Origin: Nymphaea colorata
Taxonomy: Eukaryota > Streptophyta > Magnoliopsida > Nymphaeales > Nymphaeaceae
Direction: 5' to 3'
NCBI RefSeq assembly: GCF_008831285.2
Contig: NC_045148.1
Location: 18,533,002 to 18,597,001, forward strand
Length of the DNA stretch: 64,000 nucleotides
The notes below the pieces were generated by a model. The model was not told where the DNA came from and did no database searches. It was given only the letters and a program-made list of their open reading frames with translations. The translations under genes and the position numbers were made by a program. This document shows, in pieces, positions 45,419 to 55,882 of this stretch (position 1 is its first letter; each line of letters opens with the position of its first letter).

Positions 45419-48400
45419 TGATACGTGCCAAATTTGGACTCCGCCAAGGGCGCTGCAAAGAGCGCTCAAAACCTAAGTGAGGCTATCTTTTCTTGCAATG
45501 GCGCTTTAGCGGAATACGAAGGAAACCATAGTGAGGTTAACTTCAGGGAGGTGTTCTCGAACAAGGGCATAAGAAAACTAAGGGAGGCTAATGTTTTCCT
45601 TGTAGGAGCGGCTGCAACATGTGCTAAAACTCCTAGGGAGGTTTTCTATCTGAATGGAGGTCATGTAACGGGCGTTGCAAAACATAGTGAGGCTATGTTC
45701 GAGATGGATCTTGCAAACGGGTGCAATGAAAAGTTAAGGGACGTCAAGGCCAAACATAGCATCTTGAATGTGGGCAGCCCAAATGACCATAGTGAGCTAG
45801 ATGGTCAAGGTGAAGACAAAGTGGGTGTGTTGCACCCAAACCCATCCACGAGTAAGCACAATGTGGCAAGCGGACCCAAATCTAGCAAGGTACAGGAAGA
45901 AGATCCTAAGAGCAGCCACAAGTGGATCCGAGATCCAAGAAGGATCCACACGCATGAGATTGAAGATGGGTCCAAGATCCACGAGCATGTGATTGAAGAC
46001 TTCATATGGGACCCGGGAGGACTGTGCATAGCATACTATCTACAACAGCCTACGGTCAACCTAGGGGAGGTGGGCGCAAGCCCAATCACTTATCAACCCT
46101 TCGCAAGCGGATTTGGATCACGGGCCAAGTGCCCAAATCATTTCTTATTCTTGTTTGGGTCATTGAACCGTTTTTACTTATGTACCCTTTCTATTTTGTT
46201 TGAGTCGCTTTGTGTAAGTCTCATACCGAGACAAGTTAGGAACCGGTTCGGCCTATGTCCATAAAGGCTGAAAACCGAGACATTGTTCAGAATGCTTATT
46301 GATTTTGAATGAAGTGAGAGAAGCTCTCTCTTTCTCCCTCATGGAGTTCTTTTGTCCTTACGGCGTGGCTTCCATTGAAGCACTACACGGAAATACTCAC
46401 CAAGCCGTGAGATTACTGGAGGTCTTCCATCCATTAATGACTGCCGGTAGCCATTAAAGAAGAAGATCAACATCGTACCCGAACCACGGAGTCCTTGGGT
46501 GGTCAGCTGTGCATTTTCCTTGATCACGAAGGGATCTTCAGGCAGCTGCTCCATAGGGAGGTGAAGAAGACGACGTGCCGTGGTTCTGCCCGCCGGTTCT
46601 TCATCAACGACATCCGGCGAGATCATCATCGGGATAGCCAAGTATTCCGCAATTCCTAATACTTGGTGGATGAGATTTCGGTATTCCCTTAACCACAACA
46701 TCAACGAAGGCCCCCAGCCTTGCATTCAAGGGGGAAACTCTTCGTCTAACTAGGACTGGACCAGTGGCATTCGCGTGGAGAAGAAGATCTATCTATGGAG
46801 GCATTGTGAGGAGTTTCAGGAGCATCCAGTAGGAATCTTCCCAGCCGCCTAAATTATGGTATTTCTCTGGTGAATCCGAGTTAGATAAGGCGACCCTAGT
46901 CTGAGTTATAAAGGGAGGGCTAGGGACGAGGAGGAAGAAGGCGTGTGAAAGAAAGAGGAGCAAAAGTGGAAAGAAGAAGGAAAATCGCGGAAGAGGCGAG
47001 ATTCAGATTTCTGAAGATGGAGACAGGAGTTATCCCAGATAAAATAGCTATATCTGTAGTTCCACTGGGAGTTTCCAGGTGATCTATATCTCATTGGAAA
47101 GATCGCGGCCTCATCTACAACATACTCAAATTCCATGCTGATCGGACCAAGGCAAGGAAGTCAAAACCGCCACGGAAGTTCGCTATTTCCGCCGCCGCCG
47201 CTCAGGCGCAGTCCACCGCAGAACCGCCACTTGCAGAGGCTGCCTCCGGCGATTCCAGTTGAGTTTTCAAGCGAGCCATATACAGTTGGATTTGTAATCA
47301 AAAGATCTACAAGATATCCAGAATTCAAGGCATTTGGAGTCCATTTTGCCGTTTAATCATCATCTGAAAGTTCTGGAAACCTGTTGGCCTGTTCGCCGGT
47401 TTTCATGGAATAACTCAGTTTTCCGGGCAATATTCCGGCCAGATCCAACAATTGGGTATTTAGTTCCTAATATGCCCTTGCTGCGCCTTGATTTTAATAT
47501 GATAATTATCATTGGGCATGGGCAAAGGCGTCCGAGGAGTTCTGGAAAACCCTAGCGCATAGGGGTGTTGAAAAGGAAAGATTTGGTGCCATCGCCCCTT
47601 TCCAAATCATTTGGCGACACTTTCGGGCAAGTGAGATCCGTAGCTGATCTCGGGAAGCCAGGTGGCAGCACGTGGGAGCAGGCACCTTCCAGCTGGTCAA
47701 CGCAATCTCGACGGATTAGGAAGGGGCTGCAAGAAGTGAGGAGGGCACGCCAAGTGTCTCTAGCATTCCAAAAGGGAAGCTTCCTCACGCGCCTCGTCTC
47801 CTCATCCATTAGCGACGATTTTGGCAAGAAATCAGTTGCCAAATTCTTGGGTGGACAGGTGTCAGCTTGAGAGGGAAAGCATCATCCATCAGCCACCTCA
47901 TTTGCGACGGATTAGGAAGGAGGACCACGTGTTGAAGAAAGGAGGTTTGCCTCATGCCACCTTTGGGAGGAGTCCCTATTTGGAAGGAGACAATCAAGGA
48001 GATCCCACACCCAAATTGGAAGGAAGGATTCCCTTAAATCAGCAAGGAGATATTTTCAGAAGGATACCACGATCCTTCACTTTGGGAAGGTGCCACTTGT
48101 GGATTGAAGGATCTTGGCCCACGCCAAGATAGGAATGTGAGCACGTCCATTTGGAAGATCATCTTAGAAGGATTTCCTTGTGCCACCTTTGGGAGGAGCC
48201 CAAGTAGGAAGGAGGAGTCCTAGGAGCAAGTGGGACCCATCTCTCTTGATGTGTGAACTTGGTGCCATTGGACCTAGTCAACCTTCCTCACGTGAACCAG
48301 GTGGAGTCAAAGCTCAACATGGACCAGCAATACCAGCATTGACCAAGAAGGTGTGGACCCACTCTCGTTCATGGACTTAGTGGGCTCGGACTCACCTAGC

Positions 48401-49205
48401 CTACCACCGGACCTACCTGGGAGGAACCACGTCTGCCAATCGAGATTTGCGATTGCATCCCCCAATCGACTTGTTTACATCTTGGGGTTGAAATCTGATC
48501 CGGTGAATGCATCTAATTACTTCCTCTCCTTCATTTCTTAATTGATTGCATCGTGACTTCCTTGTAAATATCTTGAGCTATGGAGAACGTCAGACAAGCA
48601 ATAGCGGTGGATAAACACAAGGCATGGCTAAAGGAGTTTGGACGAGGAGCTGAATACTAGAGGGCAGCAATAGCTGCGGTCTTTACCTCTGGTTACCTTT
48701 ATTGATGGACCTCGGGCGTGGCCCCGAGAGGTGAGAACTTGATCACCCTATAGAATAGTGGGAGGGTGTTGTTGCTTGCAACCCAGCCACATTGGTGTGT
48801 AACCAGCTGAGTTCCTCCAAAGACCTATCGGCCTAGGACACAACTCGGGGTTACGTGACCAACCTAGGGTTTGGGCATGGTTTGATGTGCTTAGGCATGG
48901 TTTAGACAGGATGGTTTGGTGAACGATTGTGCTTGATTGAGTGAGGAGTGCTTAAATGTATCGCTCGCATTTGTAGTAAGCCTCACATCCTTATAGCACC
49001 TTTTAGTAGATTGAGACTTGGGCAAGTTTAACCTCTCTTGTACATCTTGACCCAAGGGAATATTAAGCCGAGGTGACTGTCCGGCAGGGTTTTAAAAGTG
49101 TAAATCTTAAACTCACTTCAATCGGTGCGCCTCCCTCCATAGATCTTGGGAGTAGGTTTGGTTTTTTGGGCGTTGATTTTATCCACCACTAGACCGACCC
49201 TACCA
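45419..49205 (+). repeat. 5' LTR of the large element
   Basis: This starts TGATACGTGCC and ends CCCTACCA, followed by the primer-binding site. The first 840 bases hold an open frame with 17/18-residue repeats. There are GCC-rich patches near 47180 and a possible polyadenylation/U5 region near 48960-49100. Relative to the 3' LTR it carries a roughly 24-base GCC-rich insertion near 47190 and lacks a 10-base ATTCGCCAAG duplication near 52820. Confidence 0.85.
45425..46264 (+). other. LTR-embedded open frame with 17/18-residue repeats
   Basis: One frame stays open for 280 codons from the sixth base of the LTR. Seven units of 17 or 18 residues share a [LHP][SR]E[AV]xF-like core: LSEAIF, HSEVNF, LREANVF, PREVF, HSEAMF, LRDV, HSELD. 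At DNA level the core TAGTGAGGCT/AAGGGAGGTT recurs at 45475, 45529, 45580, 45634, 45685, 45736 and 45790, with spacings of 54, 51, 54, 51, 51 and 54 bases, all multiples of three. The first ATG is at 45695, inside the repeats. The matching frame in the 3' LTR (52932-53645) is also open. It may be a relic of a captured coding sequence or a tandem promoter module. No family is recognised. Confidence 0.55.
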
Positions 49206-49207
49206 GT

Positions 49208-49219
49208 TAGTATCAGAGC
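49208..49219 (+). promoter_or_regulatory. Primer-binding site of the large element
   Basis: TAGTATCAGAGC lies two bases after the LTR end and has one mismatch to the tRNA-iMet-complementary sequence. A second copy with the exact consensus TGGTATCAGAGC lies at 49361-49372, and both are preceded by CTACCAGT. Confidence 0.75.
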
Positions 49220-50243
49220 CATGTGGAGACCTAGGTGTACTCAGATTTCAGTTCATTGGAGATTTGATTCTACGGGAATCAACCATAGCCGAAAATTTCC
49301 AGCAGATTCAAGTAGCATTCAGTGAGAGATATTGGATCCTACTGATGCCAACCTACCAGTTGGTATCAGAGCAATTTGGGGGCTCCGGCGTGTTCAGATT
49401 GCATCAAGTACGGCACCTACATCAGTGATTACAGAATACATATCAGTGGAATAGCAGAACTCGGACTGTTTTTGGTTTAAGGATTGAAAGCAGGAAACAG
49501 GACTGTTGCAGCCAGCAGGAGAAAAGAGTCAAGTTCGTGAGGCAAACGACCTTGAAATCTTCTGAAATTTGGTGTAGAGGTGTATAAATATTGTGGATTT
49601 AAGGGCATATAGGGCACTGGAGTTGAAATTAACAGAAAATTCGGATTTTTGACCATATATCAGCCAAACAGGTTGGGCGGACAGAATCTGTTCGGGTGAA
49701 CATTCTGTCAGGAAGATCGTGTTGTTTCAGTGGGCTAGACATATCGGATTGACCTGAAATTTTGTGGAGGGTTAGATAACCATTGGATCTTTGTGCTGAC
49801 CAAAATTGAGGTCTAAATTCCATCGTTTAGTACAGTTGTGCTTCAGGCTACCGTCAGCCTGCAGTGGCACTTAGGACTGCGGTTTTGCACAAAGCAAAGC
49901 CATAGGGTGATCGAACCCGAGGTGCACTGCCGAGGCACCAGGTGGGTGCAGCAGTTTAGGTCCTTAATTGGACCCGGCTGAGGGTGAGAGGCAGCTACCG
50001 AGGCACCAAGTGGGCGCAGTGGCAGGTGACTCCTTTTCACCTCCCTTGTAGAAGACCAATCTCGGGCTGTGTCTAGTTCTAGACCAGCACACTAACGTCG
50101 GCACCAGGTGGGTGCGTTGGTGAGAGGTTGGAGGGCTGAACTTCAAAGCAGCCAAGGCTGGGCTAGGAGGAGCAGTCCCCGCTAGCTCAATCCATTAGAG
50201 CTGTATTCTGACCTTGACCCCAATCCACAACAAGAGAGCAAAC
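49220..50243 (+). other. Leader of the large element
   Basis: This is about 1 kb between the primer-binding site and the ORF ATG. It holds a second primer-binding-like copy (49361) and three copies of a GGCACCAGGTGGGTGC motif (about 49935, 50001 and 50100). No convincing coding frame is present. Such leaders in LTR elements carry packaging signals, which is only an inference here. Confidence 0.6.
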
Positions 50244-51059
50244 ATGCCTGATTGGGGAAGCACAAATATGGAGGTCGGTTCATCCTACAGCTATAGCCCT
50301 TATGAAGAAGATCGATATAGCGAGGATGACCCATCTACCATGAGTTCTAGCTATGAACAATCCAATGAGGTGTATTACGAGAAAAGAGACCATGATTACA
50401 GGGAGCAGTCCACAGATGAGCAGCCAAACGAACCATATCAGTTTAGTTATGGAAAGGTTTGGTTTAAGCCAACAAGTATTCCCTCTCTACCCCCCTATCC
50501 ATCATCAAGTACTCTAACCAGGGATAGAAGGTATGAGAAACATGAGCAATATCCAAGGCGACATTATGATTCGTATGGTCAATCAAACCCAACTCGAAAA
50601 GAAGAAAAGGACCTCATCCTAGGCATATACGAGAAGGGTAAACACCATAAGGATATCACCTTAGCTCGTGGAACCGAATTGAGAAGAAGCCCACGTGTGG
50701 TGGTTATCAAGGCTGGAACGAGCCCAAAGTGTGATCTTATGTTCCAACACCCTAGTATTCACGGGAATCACTTTGAGCTTGAGATTGATAAGGACAGCCA
50801 AAAAATGTGGGTGACAAATATAACAAGAAATGGGAGACTGAGGGTTGCCACCACAGTTATAAGACCACAAGATACCATGCGGGTCTATACGGGAGATACT
50901 CTCAAAGTAGGAGACTCCAGTAGAGAGTGTAAGCTAGAGTGGGTGTACCCAACTTCGAAGCAAATGAAGGAAAGACACCCACCCAAGTTTTCCTCTATGC
51001 CAGAAAAGAGAAAAGTTGAAAGAGATTCCAGGCTGAACTATACCGACATCCAACTTTAA
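50244..51059 (+). CDS. Internal ORF, part 1: low-complexity N-terminus and FHA-like domain
   Basis: From ATG 50244 the frame encodes 271 residues to TAA 51057-51059. Residues 1-100 are rich in Ser, Tyr, Glu and Asp. Residues about 141-234 resemble a forkhead-associated fold. A CDLMFQHPSI segment aligns with the CDI-x-x-x-HPS strand, the next HGNHFELEID holds the conserved His, and an NITRNGRL turn matches the NG loop. A final GDTLKVGD strand matches the GD-x-I-x-x-G end. The usual GR and the Ser of SxxH are not conserved, so phosphothreonine binding is doubtful. FHA modules normally bind phosphopeptides in signalling and DNA-repair proteins. It sits where gag would be. The frame continues in phase past the stop. 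Confidence 0.6.
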   Translation: MPDWGSTNMEVGSSYSYSPYEEDRYSEDDPSTMSSSYEQSNEVYYEKRDHDYREQSTDEQPNEPYQFSYGKVWFKPTSIPSLPPYPSSSTLTRDRRYEKHEQYPRRHYDSYGQSNPTRKEEKDLILGIYEKGKHHKDITLARGTELRRSPRVVVIKAGTSPKCDLMFQHPSIHGNHFELEIDKDSQKMWVTNITRNGRLRVATTVIRPQDTMRVYTGDTLKVGDSSRECKLEWVYPTSKQMKERHPPKFSSMPEKRKVERDSRLNYTDIQL

Positions 51060-52727
51060 GGATCCATAAATATTACATCCAAGTTTCCACTGGTTAAAGC
51101 CAAAGAAAAGCCATTACAACTATGGCAGCAGAGCATTGAAAATATTGAGGAGCTCATTATGGAATTGAAGAAAGAGTACACCCTATCCAATCCCAAGCAT
51201 GTTGAGAAGCATAGTACAAGGCCCAAATTGTTCACTAAAGAGTACAAGCAACCAGCCCCTTTGAATCCAGCCAAGCCCGAGTCAGTGAGGCAGATTAAGG
51301 AGTGTCAAGTTCCCGAAGCACATCCTCAAGAATGCAGTGAAAGAAATGGGGTCAGAAAGGTCCAAAAGGCTACTTGTGTTCCTACAAAAGGTGGACAGAA
51401 CTCAACCGGGGTAAAGGAGATCCTAACTCCAATACAAAGGTCCAGCCAAACTAAGCAAGCCATGAGTGCTAAAAAGGGATATCATGTCTTCAAAGTAAAG
51501 ATCCAAAAGTCCAAAAAGAAGACTTATTCCCTTGCCAATGAAGAGGACATGATTTTTCCTATTCCCTTCAAGAAGAAAGCTCTTGAGGCTATGCCACCAA
51601 AACAGAAGTTGGAGGGCTACAATCGGGTTTATATGGGACTCGAATGGCATGAAGTGGCTGAGTTAGAAGAGGTGACAAAGCACCAGGTAGGTGAGGATCT
51701 ATCCATAAAGGGTAAGCCATCACATAAGGAGGGTGGCACTAACCCTACTCTTGAGGAAGAAATCATAGAAAAGGCCGGCCTATGCATGGCAACTTGTCAC
51801 AAGAAGATGGATCTCTCCCAAGCGGTTAAGTCACTACCTAAAGAGGGTGGTATCCATAACATGTGGAATGAGGCTGATCGATTCTTGGCACCTTCTAAAG
51901 ATGTCATCCCCATTCCTACAATTCTACATGAGGAGCTTAACCATGAACCTAGTGGGGGCACGGTGAAGAAAGAACAAAGCATGATTCATAGCCCATGCCC
52001 ATTCGATCTTGAACCCCCTCGAACCATCCAAGTGAGGGTGCCCATTTGGGGAAATAAAGTCCCCTCTTGGATGAAAAGAAGGCAACGTATTGAGGATGCT
52101 CCTAAAACTACCAATCTCAAGAGACTTGTTGACAAGGTTGACCTTGAGGGTGATCAAGGCGCATGTGAAAGAAGAACTTGGATCCCTACCTCTCTACACC
52201 AGATAGCTATTGAGCACCAACGAATGAGCAAAGCATGGATATATGTTAGATTGATCTTTGATCCGGGTACACATGAACCAAGGTTGCATAATTGGAGGCG
52301 ACTTAAGCGGCTTCATATGCAACTTAAGTCCCAACTTGGTAAAGGTCCAAGGGACTATGGTCCAAAACTTGTGCAAGGAACATATGAAGAGAAAACAAAT
52401 CAGAGGGGTGCAATGGAAGCATGGAAGAGAAGAGTTGCCATAGAAGAAAACCGGTTATCATCTCTCCCCAAACCCAATATTCAAGTTGTGCAAGAAGACA
52501 CCTTCATTGAGCAGCATGTAGTTATGTCTAAACGACTACAATGGAGCATGTACAATCGTGGGAAATCTGGCCAGAACCAAACTTGGGGTGACCACACAAG
52601 GCCCGAACACCTCCAAGGACACCATGAGTCCTTGCTTGGGTCACTTCCAAGGGGTTACAGACCTCAACTTGAGCTACAAGATTCTATGGGAGAATGGTTG
52701 AGGCATAGTGGGAATGAGTTAGCATGA
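51060..52727 (+). CDS. Internal ORF, part 2: basic protein of unknown family
   Basis: This lies in the same frame as part 1, open from directly after the TAA to TGA 52725-52727. The first ATG is at 51159 (522 residues from there). The protein is rich in Lys, Glu, Gln and Pro, has clusters such as KVKIQKSKKKTY and WKRRVAIEENRL, and is free of Cys knuckles, Asp protease, integrase or polymerase motifs. The composition is like an RNA- or DNA-binding structural protein, but no family is recognised. It ends 62 bases before the 3' LTR, the position usual for the end of an LTR-element polyprotein. With part 1 it forms one reading frame of about 826 sense codons, so the TAA is either a recent nonsense mutation or a readthrough point. 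Confidence 0.6.
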   Translation, partial: GSINITSKFPLVKAKEKPLQLWQQSIENIEELIMELKKEYTLSNPKHVEKHSTRPKLFTKEYKQPAPLNPAKPESVRQIKECQVPEAHPQECSERNGVRKVQKATCVPTKGGQNSTGVKEILTPIQRSSQTKQAMSAKKGYHVFKVKIQKSKKKTYSLANEEDMIFPIPFKKKALEAMPPKQKLEGYNRVYMGLEWHEVAELEEVTKHQVGEDLSIKGKPSHKEGGTNPTLEEEIIEKAGLCMATCHKKMDLSQAVKSLPKEGGIHNMWNEADRFLAPSKDVIPIPTILHEELNHEPSGGTVKKEQSMIHSPCPFDLEPPRTIQVRVPIWGNKVPSWMKRRQRIEDAPKTTNLKRLVDKVDLEGDQGACERRTWIPTSLHQIAIEHQRMSKAWIYVRLIFDPGTHEPRLHNWRRLKRLHMQLKSQLGKGPRDYGPKLVQGTYEEKTNQRGAMEAWKRRVAIEENRLSSLPKPNIQVVQEDTFIEQHVVMSKRLQWSMYNRGKSGQNQTWGDHTRPEHLQGHHESLLGSLPRGYRPQLELQDSMGEWLRHSGNELA

Positions 52728-52775
52728 TCTGCCCTAGAAGATTGTGAAGAACGAGCTTGGGGGCAAGCTCGATGT

Positions 52776-52789
52776 AAGGAGGGTGGAGT
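52776..52789 (+). promoter_or_regulatory. Polypurine tract of the large element
   Basis: AAGGAGGGTGGAGT lies directly before the 3' LTR start TGATACG at 52790. This is the expected site for priming plus-strand synthesis in LTR elements. Confidence 0.8.
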
Positions 52790-55700
52790 TGATACGTGCC
52801 AAATTTGGACTCCGCCAAGATTCGCCAAGGGCGCTGCCAAGAGCACTCAAAACCTGAGTGAGGCTATCTTTTCTTGCAAGGGCACTTTAGCAGAATACGA
52901 AGGAAACCATAGTGAGGTTAACTTCGGGGAGGTGTTCTCAAACAAGGGCATAAGAAAACTAAGGGAGGCTAATGTTTTCCTTGCAGGAGCGGCTGGAACA
53001 TGTGCTAAAACTCCTAGGGAGGTTTTCTATCCGAATGGACGTCATGCAACCGGCGTTGCAAAACATAGTGAGGCTATGTTCGAGATGGATCTTGCAAACG
53101 GGTGCAAGGAAAAGTTAAGGGAGGTCAAGGCCAAACATAGCATCTTGAATGTGGGCAGCCCAAACGACCATAGTGAGCTAGATGGTCAAGGTGAAGACAA
53201 AGTGGGTGTGTTGCAGCCTAACCCAACCACGAGTAAGCACAATGTGGCAAGCGGACCCAAATCTAGCAAGGTACAGGAAGAAGATCCGAAGAGCAGCCAC
53301 AAGTGGACCCGAGATCCAAGAAGGATCCACACACATGAGATTGAAGATGGGTCCAAGATCCATAAGCATGTGATGGAAGACTTCATATGGGACCCAGGAG
53401 GACCGTGCATAGCAAACCGTCTACAACAGCCTAGGGTCAACCTAGGTGAGGTGGGTGCAAGCCCAATCACTTATCAACCCTTCGCAAGCGGATTTGGATC
53501 ACGGGCCAAGCGCCCAAATCATTTCTTATTCTTGTTTGGTTCATTTACCCGTTTTTACTTATGTACTGTTTCTATTTTGTTTGAGTCAGTTTGTGTAAGT
53601 CTCATACCGAGACAAGTTAGGAACCGGTTCAGCCTATGTCTATAAAGGCCGAAAACCGAGACATTGTTCAGAATGCTTATTGATTTTGAATGAAGTGAGA
53701 GAAGCTCTCTCTTTCTACCTCGTGGACTTCTTTGGTCCTTCGGGCGTGGCTTCCATTGAAGCACAACACAACAATATTCACCAAGCCATGAGATTACTGG
53801 AGGTTTTCCATCCATTAATGGCTGCCGGTAGCCATTAAAGAAGAAGATCAACATCGTACCCGAACCAAGGAGTCCTTGGGTGGTCAGTTGTGCATTTTCC
53901 TTGATCACGAAGGGATCTTGAGACAGCTGCTCCATAGGGAGGTGAAGAAGACGACGTGCCGTGGTTCTGCCTACCAGTTCTTCATCAACAACATCTGGTG
54001 AGATCATCATCCGGATAGCCAAGTATTCCGTACTTCCTAATACTTGGTGGATGAGATTTTGGTATTCTCCTAACCACAACATCAACGAAGGCCCCAGCCT
54101 TGCATTCGAAGGGGAAACTCTTCGTCTAACTAGGACTGGACCGGCGGCATCGCATGGAGAAGAAGATCTATCTACGGAGGCATGGTGAGGAGTTTCAGGA
54201 GCATCCGGTAGGAATCTTCCCAGCCGCCTAAATTCTGGTATTTCTCTGGTGAATCCGAGTTAGATAAGGCGACCCTAGTGCCTACAATAATTCTGGGTCA
54301 TAAAGGGAGGGCTAGGGACGAGGAGGAAGAAGACGTGTGAAAGAAAGAGGAGCAAAAGCGGAAAGAAGAAGGAAAATCACGGAAGAGGCGAGATTCGGAT
54401 TTCTGAAGAGGGAGACAGGAGCTGTCCCGGATAAAATACCTATATCTGGAGATCCACTGGGAGTTTCAAGGCGAACTATAGCTCGTTGGAAAGATCACGG
54501 TCTTATCAACAACATACTCAAATTTCAGGCTGATCGGACCATGGGAAGGCGGTCAAAACTGCCGCGGAAGTTCGCTATTTCCGCCGCAGAACCGCCACTT
54601 GCAGAGGTTGTCTCCGGCGATTCCAGTGGAGTTTTCTGGCAAGCCATATACTATTGGATTCATAATCAAAATATATACAACATATCCAAAATTGAGGGCA
54701 TTTGGAGTCCATTTGGCCATTGAATCATCATCTGCAAGTTCTGGAAACCTGTTGGCCTGTTCGCCGGTTTTCATGGAATAACTCAGTTTTCTGGGCAACA
54801 TTCCTGCCAGATCTGGTGACTTCCAGCCAGATCCGACAATTGGGTATTTAGTTCCCAATCTGCCCTTGCTGTGCCTTGATTTTACTATGATAATTATCAT
54901 TGGGCATGGGCAAATGAGTCCAAGGAATTCTAGAAAACCCTAGCGCATAGGGGTGTTGAAAAGGAATTCTAGAACCCCCTTTCCAAATCATTTGGCTACA
55001 CTTTCGGGCAAGTGAGATCCGTAGCTGATCTCAGGAAGCCAGGTGGCAGCACGTGGGAGCAGGCAACCTCCAGCTGGTCAACGCAATCTCGACGGATTAG
55101 GAAGGCGCCGCAAGAAGTGAGGAGGGCACGCCAAGTGTCTCTAGCATTCCAAAAGGGAAGCTTCTTCACGCCCCTCGTCTCCTCATCCATTAGCGACGAT
55201 TTTGGCAAGAAATCAGTTGCCAAATTCTTGGGTGGACAGGTGTCAGCTTGAGGGGGAAAGCACCATCCGTCAGCCACCTCATTTGCAACGGATTAGGAAG
55301 GAGGACCACGTGTTGAAGAAAGGAGGTTTGCCTCACGCCACCTTTGGGATGAGTCCCTATTTGGAAGGAGACAATCAAGGAGATCCCGCACCCAAATCGG
55401 AAGGAAGGATTCCCTTAAATCAGCAAGGAGATATTTTCATAAGGATACCACGATCCTTCACTTTGGGAAGGTGCCACGTGTGGATTGAAGGATCTTGGCC
55501 CACGCCAAGATAGGAATGTGATCACGTCCATTTGGAAGATCATCTTAGAAGGATTTCCTTGTGCCACCTTTGGGAGGAGCCCAAGTAGGAAGGAGGAGTC
55601 CTAGGAGCAAGTGGGACCCATCTCTCTTGACGTGTGAACTTGGTGAAATTGAACCTAGTCAACCTTCCTCACGTGAACCAGGTGGAGTCAAAGCTCAACG

Positions 55701-55882
55701 TTGACCAGCAATACCAGCATTGACCAAGAAGGCGTGGACCCACTATCGTGCATGGACTTAGTGGGCTCAGACTCACCTAGCGTACCACCGGACCTACCTG
55801 GGAGGAACCACGTCTGCCAAGCGAGATTGGTGATTGCATCCCCCAATCGACTTGTTTACATCTTGGGGTTGAAATCTAATCC
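52790..55882 (+). repeat. 3' LTR of the large element, truncated
   Basis: This is colinear with 45419-48505 of the 5' LTR with few substitutions and several small indels. The open frame with 17/18-residue repeats is kept (52932-53645). Homology stops at about 55882 in TTGAAATCTAATCCG, where the 5' LTR continues for another 0.7 kb. The next base on begins kinase-gene homology. Confidence 0.85.

Larger units (their letters stand above)
45419..55882 (+). mobile_element. Large LTR retrotransposon, LARD-like, with an FHA-like ORF
   Basis: The element has a 5' LTR of 3787 bp (45419-49205, TG...CA), a tRNA-iMet-type primer-binding site (49208), a leader of about 1 kb, a long ORF (50244-52727), a polypurine tract (52776-52789) and a 3' LTR (52790-55882) lacking its last 0.7 kb. 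The internal region is 3584 bp and contains no protease, reverse transcriptase, RNase H or integrase motif on either strand. Long LTRs with a short pol-less interior match the LARD class of non-autonomous elements. The LTRs differ by a few percent by eye plus small indels, so the insertion is not very recent. Target duplications cannot be checked, because the 3' end is missing. Confidence 0.85.

Noticed and set aside
45470-45800. Regularly spaced repeats that might suggest a CRISPR array
   Set aside because: The repeats are only about 10 bases, degenerate, lie inside an LTR present in two copies, and the genome is a plant.
47565-48132. Open frames in the LTR resembling short proteins
   Set aside because: They recur in the 3' LTR only by LTR identity, start at arbitrary points and show no family features.
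53178-53470. Minus- and alternate-frame open stretches in the 3' LTR
   Set aside because: They are shadows of the plus-strand LTR frame and recur at 45797-46029 simply because the LTR is duplicated.
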